Assembly: GCA_002496395.1 (NCBI GenBank)
Contig: DAJQ01000009.1
Location: 8,563-48,678, forward strand
Direction of reading: 5' to 3'
Source of the DNA: Methanocorpusculaceae archaeon UBA456
GTDB taxonomy: Archaea > Halobacteriota > Methanomicrobia > Methanomicrobiales > Methanocorpusculaceae
Length of the DNA: 40,116 bases
Shown: positions 16,455-25,278 of the stretch, in pieces
How positions within the stretch are numbered: the first letter of the stretch is position 1
Layout of the letters: every line of letters starts with the position of its first letter
Program-made: the position numbers and the translations under genes
Notes under the pieces: model-generated
Databases searched by the model: none
Seen by the model: only the letters and a program-made list of their open reading frames with translations
What the model was told of the DNA's origin: nothing

Positions 16455-16991
16455 TTATTCTTCTTTTTGCTGAATGAAGGCAAGTGTGGTGTCAAGTGCC
16501 ACTACCAGCTCTTCCTGCAGGTTTCCATAGTCATGGAGTGCCCGGTAGAGCATGAAGAGCAGCTCAGGACCATAGAGATCGATTGCTTCCCCGGGTGTGA
16601 GCGGGTTTAAGTAGCTGTCGATGATGAACCCGTCATCAGAATACATGAGTTCTGCGATCGTTCCCTCTTCGGTGAGGAGGCAGAACTGTTTCTGAACCTG
16701 TTTCTTTGGATCATCGGGCCGGTAGTGTACCGGCTCTTCCGCCCGGCCGATGATGATCATCTTCTTCTCGTAATGGACGGTGTCATAGAGTTCGCCCTTG
16801 CTGTCCTGCTTGCTCTTCTCAAGGAACTGGTTTCCAAGCGTTCCGACCAGCGGGGTTGCGAGGGTCGCCATCTTTTCAAGAAGTCCGGAGAGATCTGAGA
16901 GTATCTCCGCCTCCAGTTCACCTCTCTTCTCTCCAAGCTCCGCTATCGTCTCGGTGAGACGGGTAAAGCCCTCTTCGATTATGGTATCCAT
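16455..16991 (-). CDS. Unknown helical cytoplasmic protein
   Basis: I do not recognise this 178-residue protein. Residues 5-45 are charged and heptad-like, probably a coiled coil (LTETIAELGEKRGELEAEIL). The middle is mixed and charged (KKMIIIGRAEEPVHYRPDD), and the C-terminal 60 residues are helical and acidic. It has no signal peptide or membrane helix. GGAGG lies eight bases before the ATG, so expression is by a normal led mRNA. It is convergent with the membrane-anchored gene at 15988 and upstream of the FKBP gene on the same strand, but with about 100 bases between, so an operon is uncertain. Confidence 0.65.
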   Translation of the reverse strand: MDTIIEEGFTRLTETIAELGEKRGELEAEILSDLSGLLEKMATLATPLVGTLGNQFLEKSKQDSKGELYDTVHYEKKMIIIGRAEEPVHYRPDDPKKQVQKQFCLLTEEGTIAELMYSDDGFIIDSYLNPLTPGEAIDLYGPELLFMLYRALHDYGNLQEELVVALDTTLAFIQQKEE

Positions 16992-17092
16992 TTTTTATGC
17001 CTCCTGAATCTTTCGTGTACTATTGATAGACTCCGTCTGATATGGTTCTTCTGTTTGTAAATGATCGGCAAAAAAAGAAAGTAATGGTGGGA

Positions 17093-17578
17093 TCAGAGGA
17101 TCTCAACGAGGGTGATGGTAAATGTCAGATCTTCTCCGGCAAGGTGATGGTTCTGGTCGATCATAACGACCTCGTCGTCAACGGAGATGATTGTTCCCCG
17201 TGGCTGATAGAGGGATGTACCAACAACTGCGATCTCATCCGGCACCATCTCTCTTGGAACAACCAGGATCAGATCCTCGTCATAGTGCCCATATGCCTCT
17301 TCGACCGGGATTGTCACGGTCTTCTCTTCACCAACTGCCATGCCCAGAACGGCATTATTAAAGCCGGGGATGACCTGCCCTGTTCCAAGTGTAAATTCTA
17401 ATGGATCCCGTCCGGCAGAGCTGTCGAAGGTGGTTCCGTTCGAGAGGGTGCCTGTATAGTGTACCCTGACGGTATCGCCGTCACCTGCTGTTGGTGCCGA
17501 TCCCGTGCAGCCTGCGATGAGCAGGGATGCTGCCAGCAGACCGAGCAGGCATATGAAAAATCTGGTCTTTCCTTTCAT
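17093..17578 (-). CDS. Exported lipoprotein FKBP-type peptidyl-prolyl isomerase
   Basis: A 161-residue FKBP of the SlyD-like archaeal type. It starts with a lipoprotein signal: basic KGKTRFF, a hydrophobic stretch and a lipobox IAGC with Cys24 as the probable lipidation site. The FKBP core VRVHYTGTL...FDSS...LGTGQVIPGFNNAVLGM follows, with an inserted flap (GHYDEDLILVV) typical of SlyD-like members. It should act as a folding catalyst on the outer face of the membrane. I start at the ATG at 17578 because it gives the signal peptide; the frame is open further upstream. The ribosome binding site is weak. Confidence 0.92.
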   Translation of the reverse strand: MKGKTRFFICLLGLLAASLLIAGCTGSAPTAGDGDTVRVHYTGTLSNGTTFDSSAGRDPLEFTLGTGQVIPGFNNAVLGMAVGEEKTVTIPVEEAYGHYDEDLILVVPREMVPDEIAVVGTSLYQPRGTIISVDDEVVMIDQNHHLAGEDLTFTITLVEIL

Positions 17579-17663
17579 CAGAATGATCGTTGGTGCCCCA
17601 GAGATAAAAGGGTGAATGGTACAATGCCTGACCATTCGCATATGGGTGGGTGCCCGGAGAGTG

Positions 17664-18266
17664 TCAGAGCCTCCGGTTTACCTCATCCCAGTTCACGATA
17701 TTCCAGAACGCCCCGATGAATGCCCCGCGATCATTTTTGTAGTCGATATAGTAGGCATGCTCGAAGAGATCCAGCACCATCAGCACCCTGCATGCCGGGA
17801 AGACATTGGTGTTGTGCTTCTCAACCTGCATAATCTGGAGACTTTTTGTGAGCGGGCATTCGATAAGCGCTGCCCATCCTGATCCTTCCACACTCGCTGC
17901 TGCCTGGGTGAACTCTGCCTTGAAACGTGCAAAGCTGCCAAAGCCGGTTTTGATCTTATCGGCAACCGCTCCGGTCGGCTCCCCTCCACCACCTTTTCCG
18001 GCGGGAGCCAGGTTTGCCCAGAAGAGAGAGTGGAGATAGTGGCCTCCGAAGTTCCATGAAAGATCTTTTAGAACCGGTTTCATGTTGGGATCTGTTCCCT
18101 TCTTTCTTCCATCATCAAGTGCGGCGAGGTTGGCATTGGCGCCGTTTACATATGCCATGTGGTGCTTGTCATGGTGTATGGTGAGCTGTTCCTTTGACAT
18201 ATACGGCTCAAGTGCATCTGCTGCATAGGGCAGGTCTGGTAATGAGTACTTTGCTTCTCCTTCCAT
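17664..18266 (-). CDS. sod: Fe/Mn-type superoxide dismutase
   Basis: A 200-residue iron/manganese superoxide dismutase that converts superoxide to oxygen and hydrogen peroxide in the cytoplasm. Metal ligands are His31 (IHHDKHH), His79 (HYLHSLFW), Asp166 and His170 (VLDLFEHAYY). The metal, Fe or Mn, cannot be assigned with confidence from sequence. The ATG has GGAGGA about 8 bases upstream. In an anaerobe this is an oxygen-stress defence. The 344 bases upstream contain two small inverted repeats but no convincing TATA box at the right distance. Confidence 0.97.
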   Translation of the reverse strand: MEGEAKYSLPDLPYAADALEPYMSKEQLTIHHDKHHMAYVNGANANLAALDDGRKKGTDPNMKPVLKDLSWNFGGHYLHSLFWANLAPAGKGGGGEPTGAVADKIKTGFGSFARFKAEFTQAAASVEGSGWAALIECPLTKSLQIMQVEKHNTNVFPACRVLMVLDLFEHAYYIDYKNDRGAFIGAFWNIVNWDEVNRRL

Positions 18267-18302
18267 TCTGTTCTTCCTCCTGTATTTCTTCTGGTATAAG
18301 GA

Positions 18303-18359
18303 TGCACCATCTGGGTGCAGATATCCGGAGCATCTCTTCTGTCATAACGCTCCGTTATG
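18303..18359. promoter_or_regulatory. Two short inverted repeats upstream of sod
   Basis: TGCACC-N5-GGTGCA (18303-18308 and 18314-18319) and CATAACG-CTC-CGTTATG (18343-18349 and 18353-18359) lie 37-93 bases before the sod ATG. They are the only clear structures in the 344-base gap between sod and the divergent methyltransferase start at 18611. They may be operator sites for the oxidative stress response or transcript hairpins; sequence alone cannot tell. Confidence 0.35.
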
Positions 18360-18610
18360 CTCTCTTCCATCCTTCATGCACTTGAAGGTAACGGATGGGG
18401 GTGCCCCTGTGTCGATAGCCGGTTATCTGTGTTTGGGATGGTGTCTGGAGCTATGTGCCTTCCATACTCTGCTGTCAGGATGCAGTGAACCCTGGAGCGG
18501 AAACGTGATACGTCTATATGATGAATAGAAAAGGCACAAATGTTGCCGGTTGCACCCCCGGACAGGAATCCTGTGGGATGGTGCTATCGGGCTGTCTGGA
18601 GATCATCAGT

Positions 18611-19306
18611 ATGAGTCTGTTTAGGTATGCACACACCATCTACAAATACAACGATTTTGTCGATCTCTTCTTTGGTGCCTGCCGGTATGTGAAGGCAAAT
18701 GGCCTCTCCGAAAAGGGGATAGCCGATGCACACCACCAGCTCACCCGGCCGGGAGATCGGGTCGTCATCATTGGTGGCGGAGACGGTGTGACGGCGGTCA
18801 CGGCAGCGAAGCTGGTGGGCAGATCCGGATCGGTGCAGGTCTATGAAGGTGGCGATCGGGCAGCCGGCCGGCTCAGCGCCCTCTGTCTGCGAGAGTGCCT
18901 GGATGGGATCTGCACCATCCACCATGCGGTTGTCGGCCCGCACATCGATGTCTATGGCGGGGATTTTGCGAATGCAGATTCTGTTGCACCGGATGAGATC
19001 CCTGACTGCGATGTCATGGAACTGGATTGCGAGGGATCGGAAGTGGAGATCCTCCGGTCAATGACGATCCGCCCCCGTGCGATCATCGTCGAGATCCATC
19101 CCTTCCTCTTTGCAGAAGATCCGGCATGGGTCACTGACCGGCTCCTGGAGCTTGGATACCGGATAGTGTACAGAAGCGGCCATGACGGGATAGAGATCGA
19201 TGACGCCGATCTACAAAAGCTCCTCTCCCGCTCAAAGAAGTGCGGCGTCATCTACCTGAAGAACGGGGCACGGTCGCCGGTTGTTGTGGCGGCGGTCCGG
19301 GGATAA
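18611..19306 (+). CDS. FkbM-family methyltransferase
   Basis: A 231-residue SAM-dependent methyltransferase. The SAM-binding motif I is VVIIGGGDGVTAVTAAKLVG, the acidic ribose-contacting residue is in VYEGGD, and the FkbM-type DVMELDCEGSEVEILRS and AIIVEIHP segments follow. FkbM relatives methylate sugars or small molecules; the substrate here is unknown. I use the ATG at 18611, which has GGAG nine bases upstream. An ATG at 18518 in the same frame would add 31 residues with three cysteines but has no ribosome binding site. Stands alone between sod and tRNA-Val. Confidence 0.82.
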   Translation: MSLFRYAHTIYKYNDFVDLFFGACRYVKANGLSEKGIADAHHQLTRPGDRVVIIGGGDGVTAVTAAKLVGRSGSVQVYEGGDRAAGRLSALCLRECLDGICTIHHAVVGPHIDVYGGDFANADSVAPDEIPDCDVMELDCEGSEVEILRSMTIRPRAIIVEIHPFLFAEDPAWVTDRLLELGYRIVYRSGHDGIEIDDADLQKLLSRSKKCGVIYLKNGARSPVVVAAVRG

Positions 19307-19481
19307 TTACTTTTTTGGCAGAGGGCCGGAGTGGACCCCTCTGCTGTTTGTCCCATTCGAACAGATCTCTTTTCTCTTTGATGGTTCCTGTGTGTGATGA
19401 TGTACGAACACATGCGTACAGTCTAATGATTTTCCCTAACCTCAAAAAACGGTATTAAAAGCATTAATTGCGAAAAGAAGA

Positions 19482-19555
19482 TGGGCCCGCTGAGATTCGA
19501 ACTCAGGACCTCCGCCATGTCAAGGCGACGTCATAACCAGCTAGACCACGAGCCC
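19482..19555 (-). tRNA. tRNA-Val (GAC)
   Basis: On the minus strand the acceptor is GGGCTCG/CGGGCCC, the anticodon loop TTGACAT gives anticodon GAC, the T arm is CTGAG-TTCGAAT-CTCAG, and the discriminator is A. CCA is not encoded. Confidence 0.96.
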
Positions 19556-19655
19556 AATGCCTTGCGACCTTACGATATTGGCTTTTGCAGTATAAAAGAA
19601 TTGGTTTTTGCTCCAGTGATATGACTCACTGAAGCTCTGTATCCGGGTTACGTCT

Positions 19656-21242
19656 TCAGAGCGTTGCAAATGTTGCCGAGATGATGCCGGGTATTGCTCT
19701 CAGCTCGTCCATGACATTCTCAGGAACATCCGAATCGACATTCAGCACCATGAGCGCTTCTTCCCCGGCACTCACCCGGCCGACCTGCATCCCGGCAATA
19801 TTGATTGATTGTTTGCCAAGGACTGTTGCGGCGGGCCCGATGACGCCGGGGCGGTCGATATGACGGGAGATGACGACCGAGCCCTCGGGGACGAGATCCA
19901 TGGTGAACGAGCCGATTCCAACGATACGGACACGGCTCCTTCCAAAGACCGACCCGCTGATCGTCTCCTCGCCTTCCTTTGTTTTGACGGTGATGCTGAT
20001 TAAGTTCTTAAATCCGTGCGACTCCTCAGTCATCGTCTCGGCAATGGCGATCCCCCGTTCCCGTGCAACAAACTCGGCATTCACGATATTGACCGGCCGC
20101 TGGAGCACCGGGTCAAGGATACCTTTGATCGCCATCCGGGTGACAAACTTGAGGTTCTGCCGCATCTCGACGAGATCGCCTGCATAGGTGACCTCAACCT
20201 TTGTGATCGCGCCCGTAACAATCTGCGAAACGAGCCGCCCCATCTTCTCGGCAAGCCGGGCATATGGCTCGATCGTCTCCTGAAGTTCAGTTGGGATCAT
20301 CGGCGCATTCACGACATACTTCGCGGCACCGCCCTTCAGAACATCAATGCACTGGTGTGCAATCGAGATAGCGACATTCTTCTGCGCCTCGACGGTGCTT
20401 GCCCCGAGATGCGGGGTGACGACCACGTTCTCAAGTCCAAGGAGCGGCGACTCTGTCGGCGGCTCCTCCTCAAAGACATCAAGTGCCGCACCGGCAACCT
20501 TCCCGCTTGCAACCGCATCGGCAAGTGCCTTCTCATCGATGATACCTCCGCGTGCACAGTTGATGATCCGAACCCCGTCTTTCATCGTGGCAATTGAGGC
20601 CGCATTCACCAGATGCTTCGTCTCCTTGATGAGGGGCGTATGCACGGTGATCACATCGGCGACTTTGAAGAGATCCTCGACACTCATCATCTCCACACCA
20701 AACTGCGCACCGCGCTCAGGGGTGATGAAGGGATCATAGGCAACAACCCGCATGTTAAAGGACTGGGCACGCTGAGCCACTTCGCGGCCGATACGGCCAA
20801 AGCCTACAATTCCAAGCGTCTTCTCATTCATCTCGACGCCTATGAACTTCGACCGCTTCCATTCACCTTTCTTGAGAGACGCATTTGCAGATGGAATCCT
20901 CCGGGCAAGGGAGAGCATCATCGCCATCGTGTGCTCGGTTGCGGCGAGGGTGTTTCCTTCAGGGGCATTTGCGACGATGATACCCTTCCGTGTTGCGGCA
21001 TCTGTATCGATATTGTCAACCCCGGCACCGGCACGGCCGATATATTTCATCTTCGTGGCTGCTTCGATAACCCGTGCGGTGACCTCGGTTCCTGACCTGA
21101 CGACGAGTGCGTCATAGTTGCCGATTATGCCGACCAGTTCGTCCTCGGAGAGCCCGATCTTTTCATCGACTGTACAGAAATTTTTCAGTATTTCAATACC
21201 CTCTTCAGCCAGCGGATCACTGACAAGGACGTTATAACTCAT
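19656..21242 (-). CDS. serA: D-3-phosphoglycerate dehydrogenase
   Basis: A 528-residue enzyme for the first step of serine synthesis, oxidising 3-phosphoglycerate with NAD. Domains in order: substrate-binding (1-100), Rossmann NAD domain with GFGRIGREVAQRA near residues 147-159, the catalytic PHLGASTVEAQ region near 280, an intervening substrate-binding domain and a C-terminal ACT domain (about 455-528, IDRPGVIGPAATVLG) for serine feedback. Length fits the long archaeal/bacterial form. No ribosome binding site is seen and a TATATAT lies 22 bases before the ATG, so the mRNA is probably leaderless. Divergent from ppsA. Confidence 0.97.
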   Translation of the reverse strand: MSYNVLVSDPLAEEGIEILKNFCTVDEKIGLSEDELVGIIGNYDALVVRSGTEVTARVIEAATKMKYIGRAGAGVDNIDTDAATRKGIIVANAPEGNTLAATEHTMAMMLSLARRIPSANASLKKGEWKRSKFIGVEMNEKTLGIVGFGRIGREVAQRAQSFNMRVVAYDPFITPERGAQFGVEMMSVEDLFKVADVITVHTPLIKETKHLVNAASIATMKDGVRIINCARGGIIDEKALADAVASGKVAGAALDVFEEEPPTESPLLGLENVVVTPHLGASTVEAQKNVAISIAHQCIDVLKGGAAKYVVNAPMIPTELQETIEPYARLAEKMGRLVSQIVTGAITKVEVTYAGDLVEMRQNLKFVTRMAIKGILDPVLQRPVNIVNAEFVARERGIAIAETMTEESHGFKNLISITVKTKEGEETISGSVFGRSRVRIVGIGSFTMDLVPEGSVVISRHIDRPGVIGPAATVLGKQSINIAGMQVGRVSAGEEALMVLNVDSDVPENVMDELRAIPGIISATFATL

Positions 21243-21260
21243 GTGAAACCCGATTACGAT

Positions 21261-21267
21261 TATATAT
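21261..21267 (-). promoter_or_regulatory. TATA box of serA
   Basis: TATATAT centred 22 bases before the serA ATG. With no ribosome binding site in between, the start point should fall at or very near the start codon. Confidence 0.5.
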
Positions 21268-21361
21268 CTCAGAGGTAATGATGGTTGTTCTCACCGTGAT
21301 TCCCGGCGAGTGCGTACACCCTCTTTTATGTATCTTCGGGTCGATTCATACCTGAGATGCT

Positions 21362-23659
21362 ATGAAGGACGCGCCGAACATTCTCTGGCTTGAGGATATC
21401 AGAAAGAACGATCTGCCATCTGTAGGTGGCAAAGGGGCATCACTTGGCGAGATGTCCTCGATCGGTCTTCCGGTACCCAAGGCATTTGTCGTAACTGCAC
21501 AGGCTTTCCGCAGGTTTCTTGTTGAGACCGGGCTTGAAGAATCGCTCTATTCGATCCTCGAAGGACTTGATGTAGATAATAACAGCGCATTAGAGTCGGC
21601 TGCGCTAAAGGCCCAGGATCTCTTTCTGTCTGTTCCTATACCCGGATATATGGTGAAAGAGATTAAATCCGCATATGCCCGGATGGGTAGCGATACTGTT
21701 GTTGCAGTCAGATCGAGTGCAACCGCAGAGGATCTCCCTGATGCAAGTTTTGCCGGACAGCAGGAGACATTCCTGAACATCCTCGGGGAAGATGATGTGA
21801 TCGAAGCGGTCCAGAAATGCTGGGCCTCGCTCTATGGAGCAAGGGCGATATACTACCGATCCAAGCAGGGCTTTGATGACCGAAGCGTCAATATCGCAGT
21901 TGTTATCCAGCAGCTGATCTTCTCTGAAAAGGCCGGTGTGCTCTTCACTTCCCATCCGGTCACCGGTGAGCCCCTCACCATCATCGAAGGATCATGGGGG
22001 CTTGGTGAGGCAGTTGTATCCGGCTCTGTATCACCTGACAACTATGTCTTTGACCAGTCAAAGCAGAAGGTCGTCGATACGATCATTGCCAGCAAGGAGA
22101 CCGAGATCATACCTGATGGCAAGAAAGGGACAATAGAAGTTCCTGTTTCTGAAGAGAGGAAAAATGCCCGAGTTCTTTCCGAGAGCGAGATCGGACGGCT
22201 TGCTGCCCTCGGCAAACTCTCCGAGGATCACTATGGCATCCCCCAGGATATCGAATGGGGTATCGTCGGAGACGATGTCTTTATCCTTCAGTCACGCCCG
22301 ATTACGACGATCAAACCCGTCTCATCCTCACAGAAGAAGGCTGATACATCCGCCGGATCCGAGACGATCCTCCTTGAAGGGCAGGGTGCCTCTCCCGGTA
22401 TTGTGAGCGGAAGGGTTGCTATCATTCAGAGTGTTAAGGATTCAGGGTCAGTCAGGGAAGGCGACATTCTCGTTGCGAAGATGACGAACCCCGACATGGT
22501 ACCTGCCATGCGGCGGGTGAAGGGGATCATCACCGATGAAGGCGGGATGACCTGCCATGCGGCGATCGTCTCCCGTGAACTGGGAACGCCCGCTGTTGTT
22601 GGGGCCAAGAAGGCGACAACAATCCTCAAAGATGGCCAGATCGTCACCATTGATGGTGACAAGGGTATCGTCTATGAGGGCGAAGTTCAGAAAGCCCGGG
22701 AAGAAACCCCGGCTGTTGCACAGGCAGGATCGGCCCCGATTGTCACCGCAACACTTGTCAAAGTGAATGTCTCGCTTCCCGAGGCGGCACAGCGTGCGGC
22801 TGCCACCGGTGCAGACGGTGTCGGCCTCCTCAGGATCGAACACCTGATCCTGGGACTGAACCGGACACCCCAGTGGTTCATCGCCAATAATAAGGAAGAG
22901 GAATTTATCTCAGAACTCTATGAAGGCATCAGGACCATCCTCGATGCATTCCCCGGGAAACCCGTCTGGGTCAGGACACTGGATGCCCCGACTGATGAGT
23001 TCCGCAATATGGAGGGCGGAGAGGATGAACCGATCGAGCATAATCCGATGCTCGGATGGCGCGGAATCCGCCGCGACCTCGGAGCACCTGAACAGTTCCG
23101 GCTCCAGATCGAGGCATTCAAGCGGCTCTGGAAGGCCGGGTATGAGAACCTTGGTCTCATGTTCCCGCTTGTCAACCACCCGCGGGAGTTTATCCAGGCA
23201 AAAGAGCTCCTCCGTGGATGGGGCGTTCCCGTAGAATCGGTTACCCTCGGTATCATGGTCGAGGTCCCCTCATCTGCCATCATGATCGATGAGTTCATTC
23301 AGGCGGGCATCAAATTCGCCTCATTTGGTACAAATGATCTTGTCCAGTACACGCTTGCAGTCGACAGGAACAACGAACATGTTGCGTCAATGTATGAACC
23401 GACGCACCCGGCAGTCCTCCGGCTGATCGACTACGCAATACGAAGGTGCCGTGCGGCAGGTGTCGAATGTTCCATCTGCGGGCAGGCTGGATCTGATCCG
23501 AAGATGGTTGCCTGGCTTGTTGAACATGGAATCCGGAGTGTATCTGCAAATATCGATGCAGTGCAGACGATCCGTGAGGCAGCAGCCCGGACAGAGCAGC
23601 GAATGGTTCTGGATATGGCGTTCTCGAAGGGTGGAAATGAAGGAGAACGGTTCTTCTGA
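21362..23659 (+). CDS. ppsA: Phosphoenolpyruvate synthase
   Basis: A 765-residue pyruvate, water dikinase that makes PEP from pyruvate and ATP for gluconeogenesis. The N-terminal ATP-grasp domain has VGGKGASLGEM (21-31) and AVRSSATAEDLPDASFAGQQ. The swivelling domain has the phosphorylated histidine in GGMTCHAAIVSRE (His399). The C-terminal PEP-binding barrel carries FGTNDLVQ and the catalytic cysteine in ECSICGQAG. Length is normal. It has a short leader after a possible TATA (TTTTATGTA near 21324-21332). It overlaps mfnA by 23 bases and leads a run of seven co-directed genes. Confidence 0.97.
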   Translation: MKDAPNILWLEDIRKNDLPSVGGKGASLGEMSSIGLPVPKAFVVTAQAFRRFLVETGLEESLYSILEGLDVDNNSALESAALKAQDLFLSVPIPGYMVKEIKSAYARMGSDTVVAVRSSATAEDLPDASFAGQQETFLNILGEDDVIEAVQKCWASLYGARAIYYRSKQGFDDRSVNIAVVIQQLIFSEKAGVLFTSHPVTGEPLTIIEGSWGLGEAVVSGSVSPDNYVFDQSKQKVVDTIIASKETEIIPDGKKGTIEVPVSEERKNARVLSESEIGRLAALGKLSEDHYGIPQDIEWGIVGDDVFILQSRPITTIKPVSSSQKKADTSAGSETILLEGQGASPGIVSGRVAIIQSVKDSGSVREGDILVAKMTNPDMVPAMRRVKGIITDEGGMTCHAAIVSRELGTPAVVGAKKATTILKDGQIVTIDGDKGIVYEGEVQKAREETPAVAQAGSAPIVTATLVKVNVSLPEAAQRAAATGADGVGLLRIEHLILGLNRTPQWFIANNKEEEFISELYEGIRTILDAFPGKPVWVRTLDAPTDEFRNMEGGEDEPIEHNPMLGWRGIRRDLGAPEQFRLQIEAFKRLWKAGYENLGLMFPLVNHPREFIQAKELLRGWGVPVESVTLGIMVEVPSSAIMIDEFIQAGIKFASFGTNDLVQYTLAVDRNNEHVASMYEPTHPAVLRLIDYAIRRCRAAGVECSICGQAGSDPKMVAWLVEHGIRSVSANIDAVQTIREAAARTEQRMVLDMAFSKGGNEGERFF

Positions 23660-24734
23660 GGAGGAACTCTTCTCCTATCTCTCTTCTGTCAGGGAAGAGG
23701 ACCTCTCGTACACCCGGATACTCTCATCGATGTGCACCATACCCCATCCGGTAGCGATCCGTGCACATATGCAGTTCATCGAGACGAACCTTGGAGATCC
23801 GGGTCTCTTCCCCGGCACAATGGGGCTTGAGGATGAACTGATCAGGATGCTTGGGTCTCTCCTCCACCATCACGGGGCAGGCGGCTATGCCACCTCCGGC
23901 GGGACCGAGTCGAATATCCAGGCACTCAGGATCGCAAAGAAACAGAAAACCGTTGAAAAGCCCAATGTCATCATCCCCGCATCCGCACACTTCTCCTTTG
24001 ATAAGGCATGTGATATGCTCGGGCTTGAGATGCGGTCGGTTCAGCTTGATAGTAACTACCGGATGGATCCAGTCTCCGTCAATGAAGCCGTTGATACCAA
24101 TACTGTTGCTATCGTCTCGGTTGTCGGTACCACCGAATACGGGATGATCGATCCCGTCAAAGAGATCGGATCGGTGGCAGCTGACAATGGGATCTTTTAT
24201 CATGTCGATGCCGCATTCGGGGGCCTGGTTGCACCCTTCCTCTCAGATCTCGCCCCATGGGACTTCCTGATCCCCTCAGTATCGAGTATCTCCGTTGATC
24301 CACATAAGATGGGGATGAGCACCATCCCCTGCGGCGCCCTCCTCCTCCGGGATCCAGAGGCCTTTGGTTGTCTCAATGTCGATACCCCGTACCTGACGGT
24401 GAAGAAGGAATGCACGCTGGCGGGAACCCGGCCCGGTGCGCCTGTGGCAAGTGCCTATGCGGTTCTCAGGTATCTCGGCCGTGAAGGTCTCTCAGCACTC
24501 GTACAGGGGTGCATGGAGAATACCCGTCGCCTCATCGAAGGGATTGAGGCATATGGGTATATGCGTGCCACTACACCGGATGTGAATGTCGCCACCTTTG
24601 ACTGTCCCCTCACGCCACCTGGCTGGCGTGTCTCCCGGACGCGATGGGGTCATATGCGCACGGTGCTGATGCCCCACGTGACACGGGATGTCGTTGAATC
24701 ATTTTTAGAAACAATTGGTGAATCTGATGCTTGA
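23637..24734 (+). CDS. mfnA: L-tyrosine/L-aspartate decarboxylase MfnA
   Basis: A 365-residue PLP-dependent group II decarboxylase. In methanogens MfnA makes tyramine for methanofuran, and in some archaea beta-alanine for coenzyme A. Motifs: YATSGGTESN (84-93), stacking His118 in AHFSFDKA, Asp191 in HVDAAFGG, and the PLP lysine Lys224 in SVDPHKMGMS. I use the ATG at 23637, inside the end of ppsA, with GGGTGG just upstream though closer than usual. The last 8 bases overlap hpt. Presence of this gene supports a methanogen host. Which amino acid is used cannot be decided by sequence alone. Confidence 0.93.
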   Translation: MKENGSSEEELFSYLSSVREEDLSYTRILSSMCTIPHPVAIRAHMQFIETNLGDPGLFPGTMGLEDELIRMLGSLLHHHGAGGYATSGGTESNIQALRIAKKQKTVEKPNVIIPASAHFSFDKACDMLGLEMRSVQLDSNYRMDPVSVNEAVDTNTVAIVSVVGTTEYGMIDPVKEIGSVAADNGIFYHVDAAFGGLVAPFLSDLAPWDFLIPSVSSISVDPHKMGMSTIPCGALLLRDPEAFGCLNVDTPYLTVKKECTLAGTRPGAPVASAYAVLRYLGREGLSALVQGCMENTRRLIEGIEAYGYMRATTPDVNVATFDCPLTPPGWRVSRTRWGHMRTVLMPHVTRDVVESFLETIGESDA

Positions 24735-25278
24735 AGTACTCAAAAGATCTTTGGAAACCTGTCCGATCGTACAGCGGGGTGAGTACAGCTATTTTATTCA
24801 CCCGATAACCGATGGTGTTCCGCTCGTTGAACCAAATCTCCTCAGGGATGTTGCATGTGCCCTCTTCAAGGCGCTTGATCTGAAAAATGTCAACAAGCTC
24901 GTGGTCAGCGAGGCGATGGGTATCCATATCGGAACCGTCCTCTCCCTGATGACCGATATCCCCTATACCATCGTCAGGAAACGTGGATACCAGCTCCCCG
25001 GCGAGGTGGTGATCGGCCAGACAACCGGGTATTCGAAAGGCACCCTCTACTTAAACAGCGTCTTTGAAGGCGATCGGATCGCATTCATCGACGATGTGAT
25101 CAGCACTGGCGGCACGATCCGGGCACTCCTCCCTGCGATTGAATCAACAGGTGCAGAAGTGGCTGATCTCTGTTTTGTGATCAATCGCGGCAACCCCGAT
25201 ATCGGGAGGGCATACAAATCCCTGGTCACCATTGACGTTGACAAAGACGGCGTACATGTCCTTGATTCCTATTTCTGA
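24727..25278 (+). CDS. hpt: Archaeal hypoxanthine/purine phosphoribosyltransferase
   Basis: A 183-residue type I phosphoribosyltransferase for purine salvage. The PRPP-binding motif is FIDDVISTGGT (120-130). The N-terminal ETCPIVQRGEYSYFIHPITDGVPLVEP and the QTTGYSKGTLYLN segment closely match archaeal hypoxanthine (guanine) phosphoribosyltransferases as I remember them. The ATG at 24727 is preceded by GGTGA with a 5-base gap and lies inside the end of mfnA. The downstream dph2 start overlaps this gene by 23 bases. APRT-like specificity cannot be excluded. Confidence 0.9.
   Translation: MLEVLKRSLETCPIVQRGEYSYFIHPITDGVPLVEPNLLRDVACALFKALDLKNVNKLVVSEAMGIHIGTVLSLMTDIPYTIVRKRGYQLPGEVVIGQTTGYSKGTLYLNSVFEGDRIAFIDDVISTGGTIRALLPAIESTGAEVADLCFVINRGNPDIGRAYKSLVTIDVDKDGVHVLDSYF

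Noticed and set aside
18293..18300. CTTATACC as the sod TATA box
   Set aside because: Initiation 25 bases downstream would exclude the strong GGAGGA ribosome binding site from the mRNA.
18518..18610. Longer methyltransferase start adding a cysteine-containing N-terminus
   Set aside because: No ribosome binding site at 18518, whereas the ATG at 18611 has GGAG nine bases upstream and gives a normal family length.
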